From contig NZ_UIGI01000001.1 of assembly GCF_900446255.1 (NCBI RefSeq), positions 3,808,763-3,872,762 of the forward strand: a stretch of DNA of 64,000 nt, in the 5' to 3' direction. Of the stretch, positions 52,628 to 63,616 are shown one piece after another. The stretch's first letter is position 1, and the number at the start of each line of letters is the position of its first letter. The translations under genes and the position numbers were made by a program. The notes beneath the pieces are model-generated. The model was not told the DNA's origin, did not search any database, and was given only the letters and a program-made list of their open reading frames with translations. The stretch is from Buttiauxella agrestis. GTDB lineage: Bacteria > Pseudomonadota > Gammaproteobacteria > Enterobacterales > Enterobacteriaceae.

Positions 52628-54076
52628 TTAAGCGCGATAAACCTTCACGTTCTCAAAACCTTGCTCACGCAGATACAGCGCCTGCAAACGGCTCATCACG
52701 CCACGGTCGCACCACAGCAAATATATTTTGCTCTGATCCAAATCGCCAAAAGCAGTGCTGAGTTTGTAGAACGGCAGCGACGCCACTTCCACACCTTCTG
52801 GCTTAAATGGCTTATCGTCTTGTTCGTCAATAGAACGGATATCCAGCAGCACGTCATTCGGGCCAAATTCGCCAACGGTTTCAACTTCCGTTACCACTTC
52901 TTTGGACTGATTGGCAATTTCACGGATATCGATGTTAGTCGCTTCTTCAACAACACGATCGAGAATCGAGAAATCGAAGTTGGCTTCTTCCGCTTCAATC
53001 TTCGCCTTCACTGCTTTTACGGTCGGGCTTTTCGAGATAACACCGCAGTATTCCGGCATGGTACGAGCGAAATCAGCGGTGCCAATTTCACGCGCCAAAT
53101 CGATAATATGCTCTTTATCGTGAGAAATAAGCGGGCGCAGAATCAGGGTATCGGAAACGTTGTCAATTAAACGCAGGTTGGTCAGCGTCTGGCTGGAAAC
53201 CTGGCCCAGCGCTTCGCCAGTAACCAGTGCCTGCACGCCATAGCGCTCTGCAACACGGGAAGCCGCACGCACGAACATACGTTTAAGCACCACGCCCATC
53301 TGGCCGTCTTCAACTTTCTCGAGGATTTCACCCACCACAGGCTCAAAGTTGATTGCCACGAAACGCACACGGTGAGAGCTACCGAAACGGTTCCACAGGT
53401 AATGCGCGACTTGTTTAACGCCGATTTCGTGCGCCGCACCACCGAGGTTAAAGAAGCAGTAATGCACGCGACAACCGCGACGCATCAGCATGTAGCTGGA
53501 AACACCGGAGTCGAAACCACCAGAAATCAGCGATAACACATCTTCTTGCGTACCAATCGGGAAGCCGCCGATACCTTCATAACGGCCTTTAACCAGCAGC
53601 AGGCGATCGTTTTCAATTTCCAGATTAACGGTCACATCAGGCTTAGTCAGTTTTACACGCGCTGATTCAATGTGCTGATTCAGGCCGCCGCCGACGTAAC
53701 GTTCAACTTCAATCGAACTAAACTCATGCTTGCCACGACGTTTTACGCGCACGCAGAAGGTTTTGCCTTCCAGTTGCTCGCGATAAAGCTCCAGCGCCTG
53801 TTCGAAGATATTATGCAAATCGGTAAACGGCACATCTTCAACTTCAAGAATGTGGTGGATACCAGGGATGCGGGTCAGCGCTTCACGAATGGCGATGCGC
53901 TGATTTTCATCTTTAGCGCGAACTTCAATGTTGTCCCAATGGCGAACAACCGCCAGGTCTTCATCGTAGTGCTTTAAAACGTTGCGAATGTTCCCGGTGA
54001 GCATCTTAATAAAGCGTATGCGCACAGATTGACTCTTGATGGTGATTTCCGGGAACAATTTAATGATAAACTTCAT
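52628..54076 (-). CDS. thiI: ThiI, tRNA 4-thiouridine synthase/thiamine sulfurtransferase
   Basis: 482 residues, as in E. coli. An N-terminal ferredoxin-like and THUMP region binds tRNA. A PP-loop ATPase domain ([20 protein letters not shown]) adenylates U8. A C-terminal rhodanese domain carries the persulfide Cys456 ([11 protein letters not shown]); Cys344 is in EYCGVIS. It also transfers sulfur for the thiamine thiazole. It is divergent from the xseB operon. Confidence 0.97.
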   Translation of the reverse strand: MKFIIKLFPEITIKSQSVRIRFIKMLTGNIRNVLKHYDEDLAVVRHWDNIEVRAKDENQRIAIREALTRIPGIHHILEVEDVPFTDLHNIFEQALELYREQLEGKTFCVRVKRRGKHEFSSIEVERYVGGGLNQHIESARVKLTKPDVTVNLEIENDRLLLVKGRYEGIGGFPIGTQEDVLSLISGGFDSGVSSYMLMRRGCRVHYCFFNLGGAAHEIGVKQVAHYLWNRFGSSHRVRFVAINFEPVVGEILEKVEDGQMGVVLKRMFVRAASRVAERYGVQALVTGEALGQVSSQTLTNLRLIDNVSDTLILRPLISHDKEHIIDLAREIGTADFARTMPEYCGVISKSPTVKAVKAKIEAEEANFDFSILDRVVEEATNIDIREIANQSKEVVTEVETVGEFGPNDVLLDIRSIDEQDDKPFKPEGVEVASLPFYKLSTAFGDLDQSKIYLLWCDRGVMSRLQALYLREQGFENVKVYRA

Positions 54077-54279
54077 GGCGGCTTAGATTCGTTGATGAGC
54101 CAGGCATGACTAATCATGCGGGCTGGAAGACTTAAAGAACTGCAACGGCGAGTTGCCGCTGCATCCGAGGCGCGCAAGTATATCACTAACCTCTGCTAAC
54201 CAACATGCTCATGGTTACTTGCTTGTCAGTTTCCGCTACCATTGCAGAGTCGCAAAATTATTAGAGTCAGACATTCACT

Positions 54280-54522
54280 ATGCCGAAAAAAACCGAAGTC
54301 CCGGCCAGTTTTGAAACTGCGCTTGTGGAGCTTGAGCAGATTGTTACTCGTCTGGAGAGCGGAGATTTAGCGCTCGAAGAGGCGTTAAATGAATTTGAAC
54401 GTGGTGTGCAACTTGCGCGTCAGGGTCAGGTGAAACTGCAACAGGCAGAACAACGCGTGCAAATCCTGCTAAACGATAGCGAAGACGCCCCGCTCAAGCC
54501 TTTTACCCCGGATAACGAGTAA
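54280..54522 (+). CDS. xseB: Exonuclease VII small subunit
   Basis: 80 residues, as in E. coli. It forms a helical hairpin ([20 protein letters not shown] and [20 protein letters not shown]) that packs several copies onto XseA. First gene of the xseB-ispA-dxs-yajO row; ispA follows with no intervening base. Confidence 0.97.
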   Translation: MPKKTEVPASFETALVELEQIVTRLESGDLALEEALNEFERGVQLARQGQVKLQQAEQRVQILLNDSEDAPLKPFTPDNE

Positions 54523-55422
54523 ATGGATTTTAACCATCAGTTGCAGGCCCACGCCGAGCGGGCCAACGATGCGCTGCTGCGTTTTCTGGCACCGCTACCG
54601 TTTCAGAACACTCCTCTGGTTGAGGCAATGCACTATGGCGCATTATTTGGTGGGAAGAGACTCCGCCCTTTTCTGGTCTATGCGACCGGAGAAATGTTTG
54701 GCGTAGCGCAAGAAACACTGGATGCGCCTGCTGCGGCAGTTGAGTGCATCCATGCATATTCTTTAATTCATGACGATTTACCCGCCATGGATGATGACGA
54801 TCTGCGTCGTGGGCAGCCCACCTGTCACATTAAATTCGGTGAAGCCAGCGCGATATTAGCCGGAGACGCTCTGCAAACGCTGGCGTTTTCTATACTCAGT
54901 GATGCCCCTATGCCTGGCGTCGCGATTGCTGATCGATTAGTGATGGTAAAAGAGTTGGCTGTAGCTAGCGGTGTGGCGGGAATGTGTGGCGGCCAGGCGT
55001 TGGATCTTGAAGCCGAAGGCAAGCATGTCGATTTACAAAGCCTCGAGCGTATTCATCGTCATAAAACCGGCGCGTTAATTCGTGCCGCTGTTCGCCTGGG
55101 CGCGTTGAGTGCCGGTGAAGCTGGCCGCAACGCACTGCCATTGCTCGACCGTTATGCAGAAAGCATCGGCCTGGCATTCCAGGTTCAGGACGATATTCTC
55201 GACGTTATCGGTGATACCGCAACATTGGGTAAGCGCCAGGGCGCCGACCAGCAACTGGGTAAAAGCACTTATCCGGCCTTGCTGGGGCTAGAAAATGCCA
55301 AAACTAAAGCGTGGGATCTTTACCAGGATTCTCTGAGGGCGCTGGAAGGCTTGGCTCGCCAGTCGTTAGACACTACCGCACTGGAAGCGTTAGCGAGCTA
55401 TATCATCCAACGTGATAAATAA
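54523..55422 (+). CDS. ispA: IspA, farnesyl diphosphate synthase
   Basis: 299 residues, as in E. coli. It condenses isopentenyl and dimethylallyl diphosphate to geranyl and then farnesyl diphosphate. The first Asp-rich motif is in HDDLPAMDDDDLRRG and the second is QDDILDVIGD. The ATG directly follows the xseB stop. Confidence 0.97.
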   Translation: MDFNHQLQAHAERANDALLRFLAPLPFQNTPLVEAMHYGALFGGKRLRPFLVYATGEMFGVAQETLDAPAAAVECIHAYSLIHDDLPAMDDDDLRRGQPTCHIKFGEASAILAGDALQTLAFSILSDAPMPGVAIADRLVMVKELAVASGVAGMCGGQALDLEAEGKHVDLQSLERIHRHKTGALIRAAVRLGALSAGEAGRNALPLLDRYAESIGLAFQVQDDILDVIGDTATLGKRQGADQQLGKSTYPALLGLENAKTKAWDLYQDSLRALEGLARQSLDTTALEALASYIIQRDK

Positions 55423-55493
55423 TTATTAACTTACCCTTTGGCATTCAGGCAGAAGCTTGAAGGATGAAGGGTAAAAACCACGATGAGTTTCTA

Positions 55494-57356
55494 ATGAGTT
55501 TTGATATTGCCAAATACCCGACCCTCGCACTGGTGGAATCAGCCCCTGAGCTACGCCTGTTGCCAAAAGAAAGCTTGCCGAAACTTTGTGACGAGCTGCG
55601 TCGTTACCTGCTCGATAGCGTAAGCCGCTCCAGCGGGCACTTTGCCTCTGGCCTTGGCACGGTAGAACTGACCGTGGCGCTTCACTATGTGTATAACACA
55701 CCGTTCGACCAGCTAATCTGGGATGTCGGTCATCAGGCATATCCGCACAAAATCATTACTGGACGTCGTGACAAAATTGGCACCATCCGCCAGAAAGGCG
55801 GCCTGCATCCGTTCCCATGGCGTGCCGAAAGTGAGTATGACGTTCTGAGCGTGGGTCACTCGTCCACCTCCATCAGCGCCGGAATCGGTATCGCTGTTGC
55901 CGCTCAGAAAGAAGGCAAAGACCGCCGCACCGTGTGTGTGATTGGCGATGGCGCGATTACGGCAGGCATGGCTTTTGAAGCGATGAACCACGCAGGGGAT
56001 ATTCGCCCGAACATGCTGGTGATCCTCAACGACAACGAAATGTCGATTTCCGAGAATGTCGGGGCGTTGAACAACCACCTCGCACAACTGCTTTCAGGCA
56101 AACTCTATTCATCGCTGCGCGAAGGCGGCAAGAAAGTCTTCTCTGGCGTACCGCCGATTAAAGAACTGCTCAAACGCACCGAAGAACACCTGAAAGGCAT
56201 GGTGGTGCCGGGTACGTTGTTTGAAGAGCTAGGCTTTAACTATATTGGCCCGGTTGACGGGCACGATGTGGTGGGGCTGGTGAACACGCTCAAAAACATG
56301 CGCGACCTGAACGGCCCGCAATTTCTGCACATCATGACCAAAAAAGGTCGTGGTTACGCGCCAGCGGAAAAAGACCCTATCAGCTTCCATGCGGTGCCTA
56401 AGTTTGACCCGCAAAGCGGCACGCTGCCAAAAGCGTCGGGTGGCCTGCCGAGCTATTCAAAAATCTTCGGTAACTGGCTGTGCGAAACCGCCGCCCATGA
56501 CGACAAGCTCATGGCTGTGACGCCAGCAATGCGCGAAGGCTCGGGCATGGTTGAGTTTTCACGCCAGTACCCGTCGCAATATTTTGATGTCGCCATCGCC
56601 GAACAGCACGCCGTGACATTCGCCGCCGGTCTGGCAATTGGCGGTTACAAGCCGGTTGTCGCCATTTACTCGACCTTCCTGCAACGTGCTTACGATCAGG
56701 TGATTCACGACGTCGCTATCCAGAAACTGCCGGTGTTGTTTGCCATCGACCGCGCCGGGATTGTCGGTGCTGACGGGCAAACCCACCAGGGCGCGTTTGA
56801 TATCTCCTTCCTGCGCTGCATTCCGGAAATGGTCATCATGACGCCAAGTGATGAAAACGAATGCCGCCTGATGTTACATACGGGTTATCACTACAACGAC
56901 GGCCCATCCGCCGTGCGTTATCCGCGTGGAACCGGGACGGGTGCTGAGTTGCAGCCGCTGGAATCACTGCCAATCGGCAAAGGCGTGAAGAAACGCGCGG
57001 GTGAAAAAGTCGCACTGCTGAACTTCGGCACTCTGTTGCCAGAAGCCGAGGCCGTAGCACAGTCACTTAACGCAACGCTGGTCGATATGCGGTTTGCGAA
57101 GCCGCTCGATGAAGCGCTGATTCTTGAACTAGCTGGCTGCCACGAATCGTTAGTGACCATTGAAGAGAATGCCATTATCGGTGGTGCTGGCAGTGGCGTG
57201 AATGAAGTGCTGATGGCTAATCGTAAAGTGGTTCCGGTTCTCAATATCGGTCTGCCGGATTACTTTATTCCGCAAGGCACGCAGGAAGAAGCGCGCGCCG
57301 CCATCGGTCTTGATGCAATTGGTATGGAAACCAAGATCCGCGACTGGCTCAAATAA
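55494..57356 (+). CDS. dxs: Dxs, 1-deoxy-D-xylulose-5-phosphate synthase
   Basis: 620 residues from ATG 55494 ([15 protein letters not shown]), as in E. coli. The frame also has an ATG at 55464 with AAGG just before it; the family start is preferred although its RBS is weak. Thiamine-diphosphate enzyme joining pyruvate and glyceraldehyde 3-phosphate, the first MEP pathway step and a source of DXP for thiamine and PLP. The thiamine-diphosphate motif is [33 protein letters not shown] holds the catalytic Glu. Confidence 0.97.
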   Translation: MSFDIAKYPTLALVESAPELRLLPKESLPKLCDELRRYLLDSVSRSSGHFASGLGTVELTVALHYVYNTPFDQLIWDVGHQAYPHKIITGRRDKIGTIRQKGGLHPFPWRAESEYDVLSVGHSSTSISAGIGIAVAAQKEGKDRRTVCVIGDGAITAGMAFEAMNHAGDIRPNMLVILNDNEMSISENVGALNNHLAQLLSGKLYSSLREGGKKVFSGVPPIKELLKRTEEHLKGMVVPGTLFEELGFNYIGPVDGHDVVGLVNTLKNMRDLNGPQFLHIMTKKGRGYAPAEKDPISFHAVPKFDPQSGTLPKASGGLPSYSKIFGNWLCETAAHDDKLMAVTPAMREGSGMVEFSRQYPSQYFDVAIAEQHAVTFAAGLAIGGYKPVVAIYSTFLQRAYDQVIHDVAIQKLPVLFAIDRAGIVGADGQTHQGAFDISFLRCIPEMVIMTPSDENECRLMLHTGYHYNDGPSAVRYPRGTGTGAELQPLESLPIGKGVKKRAGEKVALLNFGTLLPEAEAVAQSLNATLVDMRFAKPLDEALILELAGCHESLVTIEENAIIGGAGSGVNEVLMANRKVVPVLNIGLPDYFIPQGTQEEARAAIGLDAIGMETKIRDWLK

Positions 57357-57410
57357 TCCCCTGCTCCACTCCTGCTATGCTTAATGAACCTGAATAGCCG
57401 GAGTGGAACC

Positions 57411-58385
57411 ATGCAATACAACACGTTAGGAAAAACAGACCTCAAGGTTTCCCGCCTTTGCCTGGGTTGCATGACCTTTGGTGAGCCAGACCGTGGCAAT
57501 CACGCCTGGACGCTTCCCGAAGAGAGCAGCCGCCTCATCATCAAGCACGCCATTGATAACGGCATTAATTTCTTTGATACCGCCAATAGTTATTCCGACG
57601 GTAGCAGCGAAGAGATTGTCGGGCGCGCCCTTAAAGATTTCATGCGTCGTGAAGATGCCGTTCTCGCCACCAAAGTGTACTTCCCGGTCGGTGATTTAGC
57701 GGAAGGCCTTTCGCGTCCGCAAATTATGCGTTCGATAGACGACAGCCTACGCCGCCTCGGCACCGATTATGTGGATCTGCTGCAAATCCACCGCTGGGAT
57801 TACAACACGCCCATTGAAGAGACGCTTGAAGCGCTCAATGATGTCGTAAAAGCAGGCAAGGCGCGTTATATCGGCGCTTCATCAATGCACAGTTCACAAC
57901 TCGCGCAGGCGCTGGCCTTGCAGGATCAACATGGATGGGCGCGTTTCGCCACCATGCAGGATCACTACAATCTGATCTATCGTGAAGAAGAGCTGGATAT
58001 GCTACCCCTGTGCTACGAACAAGGGATCGCGGTGATCCCCTGGAGCCCACTGGCTCGCGGCAAATTGACTCGCCCGTGGGGCGATACCACGGCGCGTTCA
58101 GTGTCAGATGAGGTTGGTAAAAATCTCTATGACGCCAGTAAAGATAACGATGCAATGATTGCCGAACGCCTGGCGAATGTCGCCGATGATAAAGGCGTGT
58201 CGCGTGCGCAGGTTGCGCTGGCTTGGCTGCTGAGTAAACGAGGTATTGCGGCACCGATTATTGGGGTTTCTCGCGAACATCAGCTGGATGATTTGCTTGG
58301 GGCGGTGGATCTAACGCTGAAGCCAGAAGAGATTGCCGAGCTGGAAACGGTTTATCAACCGCATGAAAGGGTTGGATTTAAATAA
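57411..58385 (+). CDS. yajO: YajO, aldo-keto reductase
   Basis: 324 residues from ATG 57411 (MQYNTLGKTDLKVSRL), as in E. coli; GGAG lies upstream. It is an NADPH-dependent aldo-keto reductase barrel with the catalytic Asp and Tyr in FFDTANSYSDG, Lys in ATKVYF and His in LLQIHRWD. In E. coli YajO has been tied to formation of DXP-like precursors for thiamine, which suits its place after dxs; its natural substrate is not settled. Confidence 0.93.
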   Translation: MQYNTLGKTDLKVSRLCLGCMTFGEPDRGNHAWTLPEESSRLIIKHAIDNGINFFDTANSYSDGSSEEIVGRALKDFMRREDAVLATKVYFPVGDLAEGLSRPQIMRSIDDSLRRLGTDYVDLLQIHRWDYNTPIEETLEALNDVVKAGKARYIGASSMHSSQLAQALALQDQHGWARFATMQDHYNLIYREEELDMLPLCYEQGIAVIPWSPLARGKLTRPWGDTTARSVSDEVGKNLYDASKDNDAMIAERLANVADDKGVSRAQVALAWLLSKRGIAAPIIGVSREHQLDDLLGAVDLTLKPEEIAELETVYQPHERVGFK

Positions 58386-58399
58386 GTTTCTCTCACGCT

Positions 58400-58422
58400 A
58401 ACCCTCTCCCCAGGAGAGGGTT
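58400..58422. repeat. Palindrome between yajO and pgpA
   Basis: AACCCTCTCC-CCA-GGAGAGGGTT has 10-bp perfect arms. Its core matches the CCCTCTCCC repeat at 52555. It also lies where a terminator for the convergent genes would be. Confidence 0.6.
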
Positions 58423-58430
58423 GTTCTAAA

Positions 58431-58946
58431 TCAGAACAGACCAATCGGCCAATGGTGCCCAATCAGGTAAATAATCCCCGCAGCAACCACACCTGCGACA
58501 ATATCATCCACCATAATCCCCATACCGCCGTGAACGTTGCGATCGAACCAACGAATAGGCCATGGCTTCCAGATATCAAGAATGCGAAACGCTATAAATC
58601 CTGCGGCCACCCAGCGCCAGTCGTTAACAGGCAGCGCCATCAGGGTAATCCACATGCCAATAAACTCATCCCACACGATACTGCCATGGTCATGAACGCC
58701 CATGTCGCGTGCAGTCTGATGGCAAAGATAAACACCGATACAAATACCGAGCATGATGACCATGGAATAGACCTGCCACGGCAGGAAAGTCATCAAATAC
58801 CAGAACGGGATCGCCGCAAGCGACCCCACGGTGCCAGGCATAATCGGGCTTAACCCACTGCCAAAACCGGTAGCAAGTAAATGCCACGGATTGCTGAGCT
58901 TGAGACGGCTTTTAGCCACATCTTTAGAGCGGAGCAAAGTGATCAT
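58431..58946 (-). CDS. pgpA: PgpA, phosphatidylglycerophosphatase A
   Basis: 171 residues (E. coli 172). Inner-membrane enzyme dephosphorylating phosphatidylglycerophosphate to phosphatidylglycerol. Conserved acidic metal ligands appear in VWDEFIGMW and MVDDIVAG, with [12 protein letters not shown]. It overlaps the end of thiL by 23 bases, so it is cotranslated with it. Confidence 0.96.
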   Translation of the reverse strand: MITLLRSKDVAKSRLKLSNPWHLLATGFGSGLSPIMPGTVGSLAAIPFWYLMTFLPWQVYSMVIMLGICIGVYLCHQTARDMGVHDHGSIVWDEFIGMWITLMALPVNDWRWVAAGFIAFRILDIWKPWPIRWFDRNVHGGMGIMVDDIVAGVVAAGIIYLIGHHWPIGLF

Positions 58947-59901
58947 ATCCTTTTAAGTCCAGCGTTACCGGTTTGCCATTTTGCAAAAACTGTAGCCCTT
59001 CAGACTCAGGCCCAACCTGACCGATACAGGTAAATGGAATACCCAGATTGCCTATCGCAACATCCAGTGCGCCACGGTTCATTTCCGGGACCGTAAAGCA
59101 TAACTCGTAATCTTCGCCACCCGAAAGCGCCCACTGCAACGCACGTTCTGCGCTGACGTTTTCTTTTAAGGCGGTCGAATATGGCAGAGCGTCGAGATCG
59201 ATACGCGCCCCGCACTCGCTGGCTTTAAGGATATGACCTAAATCGGAAATTAGCCCGTCAGACAGGTCAATGGCGCTGCTCGCTAAATCACGTAATGCCT
59301 GACCATGCAGGATTCGCGGCGTCGGTCGCAAATGGCGCTTTTTCAGGTAAGCAGAGTGTGTAGCATCTTTAACCGCTAAACGGTCCTGCAAAATAGCCAG
59401 ACCTGCGGCGCTATCGCCAGGTGTACCCGTCACGTAAATCCAGTCGCCAGGACGCGCACCGCTGCGTTTTAAAGCACGACCCGCTGGCACGAGGCCATGA
59501 ATGCCTAGTGTCATCGCGAGTGGGCCACGCGTGGTATCGCCGCCAATCAGCTGCATATCGTAGTAATCGAGTTGTTCAAAAAGGCTGTCGCTGAAGGCTT
59601 CAAGCCAGCTTTCATCGACTTCAGGAAGGGTAATAGCCAGCGTCAGCCAGGCCGGATCGGCGCCCATAGCAGCCAAATCGCTTAAATTAACCGCCAGCGC
59701 TTTGTAGCCTAAATCACGAGGGTCAATATCCGGCAGGAAGTGGATGCCTGAGACTAGCGTATCGGTGCTGATCGCGAGGACTTGCTTCTCGGCTATCGTC
59801 AGCAATGCACAATCATCGCCGATTCCGGTTTCCACATCGCGACGGGAACTGCTTACGCGATCAAAATAACGGGCAATCAGAGAAAACTCACCGCATGCCA
59901 T
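58924..59901 (-). CDS. thiL: ThiL, thiamine-monophosphate kinase
   Basis: 325 residues, as in E. coli. It phosphorylates thiamine monophosphate to the cofactor thiamine diphosphate. The N-terminal motif GIGDDCALL and [14 protein letters not shown] fit the PurM/ThiL-like ATP-binding fold. A hairpin terminator lies between nusB and this gene, so expression may be partly separate from the nrdR-ribD-ribE-nusB unit. Confidence 0.97.
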   Translation of the reverse strand: MACGEFSLIARYFDRVSSSRRDVETGIGDDCALLTIAEKQVLAISTDTLVSGIHFLPDIDPRDLGYKALAVNLSDLAAMGADPAWLTLAITLPEVDESWLEAFSDSLFEQLDYYDMQLIGGDTTRGPLAMTLGIHGLVPAGRALKRSGARPGDWIYVTGTPGDSAAGLAILQDRLAVKDATHSAYLKKRHLRPTPRILHGQALRDLASSAIDLSDGLISDLGHILKASECGARIDLDALPYSTALKENVSAERALQWALSGGEDYELCFTVPEMNRGALDVAIGNLGIPFTCIGQVGPESEGLQFLQNGKPVTLDLKGYDHFAPL

Positions 59902-59934
59902 GCGTAATGCCTCTGAGTTTAATAAAGGAATGAA

Positions 59935-59959
59935 AAACAGGCCGGGATTAACCGGCCTG
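59935..59959 (-). terminator. Terminator between nusB and thiL
   Basis: On the minus strand CAGGCCGG-TTAATC-CCGGCCTG is an 8-bp perfect stem followed by TTTTTC. It sits inside the presumed operon, just after the nusB stop, and would reduce read-through into thiL-pgpA. Confidence 0.85.
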
Positions 59960-59963
59960 GAGA

Positions 59964-60383
59964 TTATTTCTTGCGGGGACGAATTTGCGGAGCAGCTTTA
60001 TCAAGTACACCATTCACGAACTTGTGGCTGTCTTCGGCACCGAAGGTTTTCGCAAGATCGATGGCTTCGTTAATCGCCACTTTGTATGGCACGTCATCAC
60101 GCTTAGCCAGTTCAAACAGTGCGATACGCAGAACCGCTTTTTCTACCTGACCCAACTCTTCGAGCTGACGGGACAGATAAGGCTTCATTAGCCCATCCAG
60201 ATACGCGCTGTTAGTAGCCACCCCGACCAACAGTTCGCGGAAGTAGTTAACGTCAACGTCTTTGACGTCCTGTTCCGCCAGGAACTGGTATTCGACATCA
60301 GCGATGTCATTTCGAGATAACTGCCAGGAGTAAAGCGCCTGAACGGCACACTCACGGGCACGGCGACGAGCAGCAGGTTTCAC
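59964..60383 (-). CDS. nusB: NusB, transcription antitermination factor
   Basis: 139 residues, as in E. coli. It binds the boxA RNA with NusE (S10) to promote rRNA transcription. All-helical; conserved segments are [16 protein letters not shown] and [19 protein letters not shown]. It lies 20 bases after ribE in the same direction. Confidence 0.98.
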   Translation of the reverse strand: MKPAARRRARECAVQALYSWQLSRNDIADVEYQFLAEQDVKDVDVNYFRELLVGVATNSAYLDGLMKPYLSRQLEELGQVEKAVLRIALFELAKRDDVPYKVAINEAIDLAKTFGAEDSHKFVNGVLDKAAPQIRPRKK

Positions 60384-60403
60384 AGATTTCCCCTTACAAA
60401 AAA

Positions 60404-60874
60404 TCAGGCCTTGATGGCTTTCAATACATTAATCATTTCAAGCGCGGTCAGTGCAGCTTCTGCACCTTTGTTACCGGCTTTTGTGCCAGCGCGTTCGATG
60501 GCTTGTTCAATACTTTCAGTGGTCAGCACGCCAAAGGCGACTGGAATACCCGTTTCCTGAGCAACATGCGCCAGGCCGTTGCTGGCACCACCAGCAACAT
60601 ATTCAAAGTGAGCTGTGCCGCCACGGATAACCGTACCCAGCGCAATCACTGCGTCATAACGCTTGGTTTTCGCCAGTGCGTCTGCCGCCAGTGGCAACTC
60701 ATAAGCACCCGGAACCCAGACCACAGTGATATTTTCATCTTTAACCTGGCCAATACGTTTCAGGGCGTCAATCGCACCGTCAAGCAGGCTGTCATTGATG
60801 AAGTTATTAAAACGCGCGATGGTGATGGCGACGCGAGCGTCTGGAGTAGCAACGGCTGCTTCAATGATGTTCAT
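60404..60874 (-). CDS. ribE: 6,7-dimethyl-8-ribityllumazine synthase
   Basis: 156 residues, as in E. coli RibE (RibH elsewhere). It condenses 5-amino-6-ribitylamino-uracil with dihydroxybutanone phosphate and forms an icosahedral 60-mer. The substrate-binding segments [11 protein letters not shown] and [16 protein letters not shown], including the catalytic-region His, are clear. 79 bases separate it from ribD. Confidence 0.98.
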   Translation of the reverse strand: MNIIEAAVATPDARVAITIARFNNFINDSLLDGAIDALKRIGQVKDENITVVWVPGAYELPLAADALAKTKRYDAVIALGTVIRGGTAHFEYVAGGASNGLAHVAQETGIPVAFGVLTTESIEQAIERAGTKAGNKGAEAALTALEMINVLKAIKA

Positions 60875-60953
60875 ATTCTTCCTTTCCGGTTCTGTTTAGC
60901 CCCGTTAGGGGGGCGGATTTTATCATAATCTTTTCGCGGCTGCTTACGTTTTA

Positions 60954-62069
60954 CTAACGCGCGTATCGCGGTGTCAAATGCAGGCACAAATCTGGGCCGA
61001 CCTGACGAACTTCGCTAAAGCTAAATTCGGGCGCATCAGCGAGTTTTTCAAGCCCCGGCAGGTTACACAGGCCAAGCGCATCATTGCCTAATAACTTTGG
61101 CGCAACGTAGACAATCAGTTCATCAACCAGACCTGCCTGCAGCAGCGCGCCGCCGAGGGTGGCGCCCGCCTCTACCCAAATAGAGTTTATCTGGCGCTTG
61201 CCCAGCAGCATCATCATCACCACCAGATCCAGGTGGCCGTTATGCTCCGGCACGATAAACTGCTCAACCCCTTCGGGCCACGTTTGCTGGTCTGCATTGC
61301 AACGGGCAAGCCAGGTCTCCCCCGCTTGCGTGATAATTTTATGTTGCGGCGACACTCGATTTTCACGGTCCAGAATAATGCGTGTCGGCTGACGCAGGTT
61401 TTCCTCGTGATATACCGCCTGTGTGGCGCTATCTAATTCATTCCAGCGTACGGTTAATGAAGGGTTATCCGCCAGAACCGTGGCACTGCTGCTAAGAATC
61501 GCGGCACTTTGCGCACGTAGACGCTGCACATCGCGGCGTGATTCAGGCGAGGTGATCCACTGACTTTCGCCGCTCGCCATGGCGGTACGTCCATCCAGCG
61601 ATGCACCAAGTTTAAGTTGAATATAAGGGAAGCCAGTACGCATACGCTTCAGGAAACCGCGGTTAATGGCCTCGGCTTCGTTCATCATCAAGCCGTGGCT
61701 GACATCAATGCCAGCCTGTTGCAGACGGTATAAACCACGCCCGGCGACTTGCGGATTCGGATCCTGCATCGCGGCAACCACCCGCTTCACTCCGGCAGCA
61801 ATTAAAGCGTCGCAGCAAGGTGGTGTGCGCCCATGATGGCTGCAAGGTTCCAGCGTGACATACGCCGTGGCACCTTGTGCTTTGTCGCCCGCCATACGCA
61901 ACGCGTGAACTTCTGCATGAGGTTCGCCCGCACGAAAATGGAAACCTTCGCCAACGATTTCACCATCTTTGGCAATCACGCAGCCAACATTCGGGTTCGG
62001 CATGGTAGTGAAACGTCCGCGCTTTGCCAGTTGCAAAGCACGCGCCATAAATTTTTCATCAAGCGACAT
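60954..62069 (-). CDS. ribD: RibD, bifunctional riboflavin deaminase/reductase
   Basis: 371 residues from ATG 62069 (MSLDEKFMARAL), chosen because AGGA lies 9 bases upstream; an ATG two codons earlier (62075) overlaps the nrdR stop and is possible. The N-terminal deaminase has zinc ligands in PHAEVHAL and PCSHHGRTPPC; the C-terminal NADPH reductase starts near residue 150 (PYIQLKLGASLDG). It catalyses the second and third steps from GTP to riboflavin. Confidence 0.96.
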   Translation of the reverse strand: MSLDEKFMARALQLAKRGRFTTMPNPNVGCVIAKDGEIVGEGFHFRAGEPHAEVHALRMAGDKAQGATAYVTLEPCSHHGRTPPCCDALIAAGVKRVVAAMQDPNPQVAGRGLYRLQQAGIDVSHGLMMNEAEAINRGFLKRMRTGFPYIQLKLGASLDGRTAMASGESQWITSPESRRDVQRLRAQSAAILSSSATVLADNPSLTVRWNELDSATQAVYHEENLRQPTRIILDRENRVSPQHKIITQAGETWLARCNADQQTWPEGVEQFIVPEHNGHLDLVVMMMLLGKRQINSIWVEAGATLGGALLQAGLVDELIVYVAPKLLGNDALGLCNLPGLEKLADAPEFSFSEVRQVGPDLCLHLTPRYAR

Positions 62070-62074
62070 CAGCA

Positions 62075-62560
<486 letters not shown>

Positions 62561-62675
62561 TTACCGCGAAGTAGCGGTAGTACAAAGGCAACGCCACGTA
62601 ATGCTAAGAAATATGACTTTTCATTCCTGGCAGGCTACGCTTAAATCAGGACGAAACTTTAAGGAAAAATTAGCG

Positions 62676-63233
62676 ATGACAAAGAGTTACCTAAGAATTC
62701 TCCTGGTTAGCAGCCTGGTAAGCCTCAGCGCCTGCGCCCAACAAACTGAAGTTCGCCAGATGAAGAGCGAAGTGGGTTCGTTAAATAAAGAAATGACCCA
62801 ACTCACCGACCAGACCGTCAAGCTGACGCAACAAAATTCGCTCAATGCCAAATCAACAACTGGCGTTTATTTGCTACCCGGCTCCAAAACGCCCGCTCGC
62901 CTGAACAGCCAGTTGGGTAATTTGCAAATGTCTCTGAGCAGCATCACCCCTGAGGCCAACGGCAGCCGGGTGATGCTCATTATTAAGGGCGAGTCGAATG
63001 ATCCGCTGCCTGCTTTCACTGGCAAAGTAGAATGGGGGCAGATTCAGGGCACAACCGATAACTACCAGGAAGTGAACGTCCAGTCGCAACAATTCAGCGC
63101 GCCTGCCAGCGTCTTAGCGCCGAGCGATGTCAGCATTCCATTGCAACTTTCAGGGCTTTCACCCGATCAACCCGGTTTCGTGCGTATTCATGACATTCAG
63201 CCTGTAGACCCTTCACAGGCATTGCCCGCGCAA
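62676..63233 (+). CDS. yajI: YajI, DUF3251 lipoprotein
   Basis: 185-186 residues from ATG 62676, with AAGGA upstream; the frame extends 25 codons further but those lack a signal peptide. The lipobox is SLSAC. A short coiled-coil-like stretch (VRQMKSEVGSLNKEMTQLTDQ) follows and then a beta-rich DUF3251 domain. Function unknown. It is divergent from nrdR and upstream of tsx. Confidence 0.88.
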
Positions 63234-63236
63234 TAA

Positions 63237-63616
63237 TCTCCGCAACCCTCACGCCGGTGGGGGTAAGCCTCAGTAACATCTGCGTTTTTTGTTACATCTT
63301 GCCAGAGAAAGTGTGACAAACGACCTGCCTTACCGCCAATAAATCCAGTGATCTGAGTCACATATATTTGTAACTTTGCCCCATTCATTTGCTTAAATTT
63401 ACGAAGCAGGTAGAATCCCGCCCGTTTTTAATGTGCGCAAACGTGAACGCAATCGATTACGCATGTGGCGATAATGTGAAATGAAACATATTTTTGTGAG
63501 CAGGGATTTCTATAATAGGCGCGTCAATAAGAAACCAGCTGAATGGTTGATGACCTTGGTGATCACTCACCTCCTGCCCTCACGGGATTCATGTAAAAAC
63601 AGTGGCATAAAATATT
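63237..63616 (+). promoter_or_regulatory. tsx promoter region
   Basis: This 380-base gap holds the tsx promoters. TATAAT is at 63511-63516. AATGTGAAATGAAACATATT (63473-63492) is a CRP-like site centred about 40 bases before the expected start point, a class II position. ACGCAATCGATTACGC (63447-63462) resembles the PurR box, with an adjacent CGCAAACGT. CRP and nucleoside-related regulators control tsx in E. coli. No open frame of note. Confidence 0.65.
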
